Origin: Ailanthus altissimus
Lineage: Eukaryota > Streptophyta > Magnoliopsida > Sapindales > Simaroubaceae
Length of the DNA stretch: 64,000 nt
Assembly (NCBI GenBank): GCA_946807835.1
Contig: OX327684.1
Coordinates: 18,562,501 to 18,626,500 of the forward strand
Direction: 5' to 3'
The position numbers and the translations under genes were made by a program. Shown here in pieces: positions 62,301 through 64,000 of the stretch. The notes below the pieces were generated by a model. It did no database searches, was not told the DNA's origin, and was given only the letters and a program-made list of their open reading frames with translations. Numbering within the stretch: the first letter of the stretch is position 1; every line of letters begins with the position of its first letter.

Positions 62301-63657
62301 AGTCAATAATTGTTATTTACTAATTATATAATGACACGTAGTGTATTGTGGACATTTAATTAAATTTATCTAAGTGTAGAATTTGGTGAGACCCACTAGG
62401 GGGTGAACTTGATAACTATTCATGAGGGGCAAAATGGTTATTTCTCAGTTTGATTATTTATTAGTTAAATAATCAAAATATCTTTATTTTTATATTATAT
62501 ATATATATATTATATATTATATTATTATTTATATTATATAAAGAAAAAGAAAGAGAGAAAGAGATTGAATTTGGCCAAATAGCCAAGGGAGAGAAAGGAA
62601 AGAAATAGAGAGAAAGGAAAGGAATAAGAGAAGAAGAAGAAGAAAAGAAAAAAAAAAGGTGGAGAGGAAAAATGAAAATGGTTTCATTTTTTTCTATCTT
62701 TCCAATTGAAGTAATTATGAATTGCTTTAAATCTCCATTTCTTATCCTTTTGGAGAAAATGATGTAAATTCACTCCCAGCCATTTTGGGGATTAAGAGTT
62801 AATCTCAGGCTAAATATGGAGCTATTGTTCTAGCTCACCAAACCCACCGAGTTGGTGACTAAAACTACACGAGAGTTGGTCTTCATTCGGACTCCAGAAA
62901 AAACACATGTATAGCGTTACACGTTTGGTGAGTTCTCTAATCTTATTTATATGTTAATGTGATTAAAATATTGAATTTATTGTATTTATTGCAAAATTTA
63001 TACATTTTCGCTGTGTTAGGAAATAGACACAATTGCATGTGCCTTAGATCCGCCAACAAAAAGACTATGAATACTGCTCAACTCGAGAGAGCATGCCATT
63101 GAAGGCTTCATAAGATGTCTATTAGAGGTCTTCGTGATTCTGTTCATCACCCAGTCTTCATTAAATAGCCGTATGCTCGTACGGGCTTTCACTAAACTCA
63201 TGGTTTGCTAAGATTAACCATCTAGACCATCCAAATTTGGATATACACTGATCTATTTAAAATGGTTTCACCGATAGACCCGCATTAGTAAAATAGATTA
63301 GAACATAATGTTTAAGAACAAACTGTATAATGATATTTTCTAACACCAATTGCAACTCTTTGCAATTATGTCATTACTAATATATTCTCAGATCTTTTTC
63401 TTGTTTCAGACAAGACTCTAACTCCTTATATTTCGCTGATTTTTATAACTTGATAACTCTTAGAATTTATATCTCTCAGCGTAGTTAACTCTTAGCATTG
63501 ATTTAAACTCCTTTAAACTAGATTTGAATTCATTCAAATCATATAATATCTGAAATATTACAAGCATCTTACCATTTATTATAATATTAATGATTATTTT
63601 TAAATGTATATTATATAAATATTAAATAATTAATATTCATACAATATTAGAATAGCA
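59329..63657 (-). repeat. copia-4 5' LTR, split by a related LTR
   Basis: Parts 59329-61025 and about 63051-63657 together match the 3' LTR at 50985-53297. On the - strand the LTR begins TGCTATTCTAATATTG. The break lies at the GGTGCTTAGGT / CAAAAAGACTATGAAT join, which is continuous in the other LTR (52678-52698). Confidence 0.8.
61026..63050 (+). mobile_element. Solo LTR of a copia-4 relative, opposite orientation
   Basis: About 2.0 kb whose + strand resembles the - strand of the surrounding LTR: GTAACGTTGCAGATATTGTA, GATCTGAAGGAGTTCGGATC, TAATGGGACATAGACC and GATCTATTTCTGCCGATGCA all have counterparts there, but at much lower identity and with higher GC. It contains a GA-rich leader (62540-62660). 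The start is probably TGTTTATGTGCC (about 61039) and the end near AATAGACACA (about 63031). Open frames inside (61704-61955, 62019-62282) look accidental. Confidence 0.7.
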
Positions 63658-64000
63658 CGTAAGCACCATCTTCAATAAAGAGCTATTCGAATATTGCATT
63701 GATTATTATAAGCAAACTCCATAAGTGTAAATAATCCATCTAATTACCTTTAAGCATCAACGTACATGCTCTAAATATATTCTCCAATATATTTAGCTTC
63801 TAAAATCTACTATTTCAATTCTGAGTTATTCGGTACATAAAATTTATTACTTATAACTAAAGTTTCATTTGCTCTTACTAATTGATTAATTTGTACACTA
63901 TTTTGCTTTATTTCTTGTTTAAAATTAACTATGTTAGGATCTAAATCTCGTATCTCTTGAATCTGATAAATTAGAACATGCTTAACTCGAAATGTGCTAA
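63658..64000 (-). pseudogene. Ty3/gypsy integrase-region remnant (runs off window)
   Basis: On the - strand an open stretch to the window edge reads IQEIRDLDPNIVNFKQEIK, LVRANETLVISNKFYVPNN, the usual sequence just before the gypsy integrase zinc finger. A little further MEFAYNNQCN and ALY*RWC match the integrase core (VEFAYNN...EALYGRRC). The zinc finger and the DDE core between them are deleted. Confidence 0.68.

Larger units (their letters stand above)
50985..63657 (-). mobile_element. Large nested Ty1/copia element (copia-4)
   Basis: Two related LTRs of about 2.3 kb, 50985-53297 and 59329-63657 (the latter split by an insert), flank 6.0 kb of internal sequence. On the - strand the order is 5' LTR, primer site, gag region, GAG-pre-integrase, integrase, RT, RNase H, purine-rich tract and 3' LTR. 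All coding parts are broken by stops. A solo LTR (55627-56971) is nested inside integrase, and a segment of about 0.6 kb at the RT/RNase H junction is inverted. The flanks of the two LTRs do not show a matching 5-bp duplication. Confidence 0.83.

Noticed and set aside
50985..63657. A novel gene cluster in the 51-64 kb region
   Set aside because: The LTR pair, eroded primer site and copia domains explain it as nested retrotransposons.
1..64000. tRNA or rRNA genes
   Set aside because: The only tRNA-like matches are short primer-binding sites of retrotransposons and the SINE box B; no cloverleaf was found.

Overview
The window looks like eudicot plant nuclear DNA: AT-rich, with introns that have plant-type splice sites, and three plant genes embedded in nested transposable elements. 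I see no bacterial operons, rRNA, tRNA or CRISPR array. The species cannot be fixed from the sequence alone.

Three intron-containing host genes, all on the + strand, can be assembled. (1) 11369-17638: an NPF/PTR-family (NPF5-like) transporter, 4 exons, 598 aa, with a 4.1-kb first intron that starts with GC and is filled with insertions. (2) 39368-42230: a BEL1-like TALE homeodomain factor closest to ATH1, 4 exons, 490 aa. (3) 43844-48929: a mitochondrial carrier family protein, 7 exons, 350 aa, with a retroposed sequence in intron 1. A possible small gene (71 aa) lies at 50105-50320 on the - strand.

The rest is mostly transposons, many with readable ends. 0-11 kb: a Mutator-like element with 9-bp target-site duplication (TSD), a 3-kb hAT-like element holding a SINE with a 17-bp TSD, a complete but decayed Ty1/copia element (copia-1) inserted in a duplicated hAT end, and a second small Mutator-like element. 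11-18 kb: the transporter gene, with a solo LTR in intron 1. 18-21 kb: a deleted copia element (copia-2, - strand) carrying a palindromic hAT MITE. 22.6-31 kb: a copia element (copia-3, - strand) broken by two solo LTRs. 31-37 kb: an L1-type LINE (- strand) with a 1.8-kb copia pol piece spliced into it. 51-63.7 kb: a large copia element (copia-4, - strand) with 2.3-kb LTRs, an internal micro-inversion, a nested solo LTR, and a related LTR nested head-to-head in its 5' LTR. 63.7-64 kb: the edge of a Ty3/gypsy integrase remnant.

The most unusual signal is a GC-rich dyad motif (core AGYGCYGYGGCRCT) that recurs in the LTRs of three different element families about 100-170 bp upstream of the TATA box, and again in the leader of copia-4. 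Coordinates of host-gene exons were checked by reading frame across splice junctions; transposon boundaries marked 'about' are approximate. Family assignments rest on motifs recognised by eye, not on a database search.
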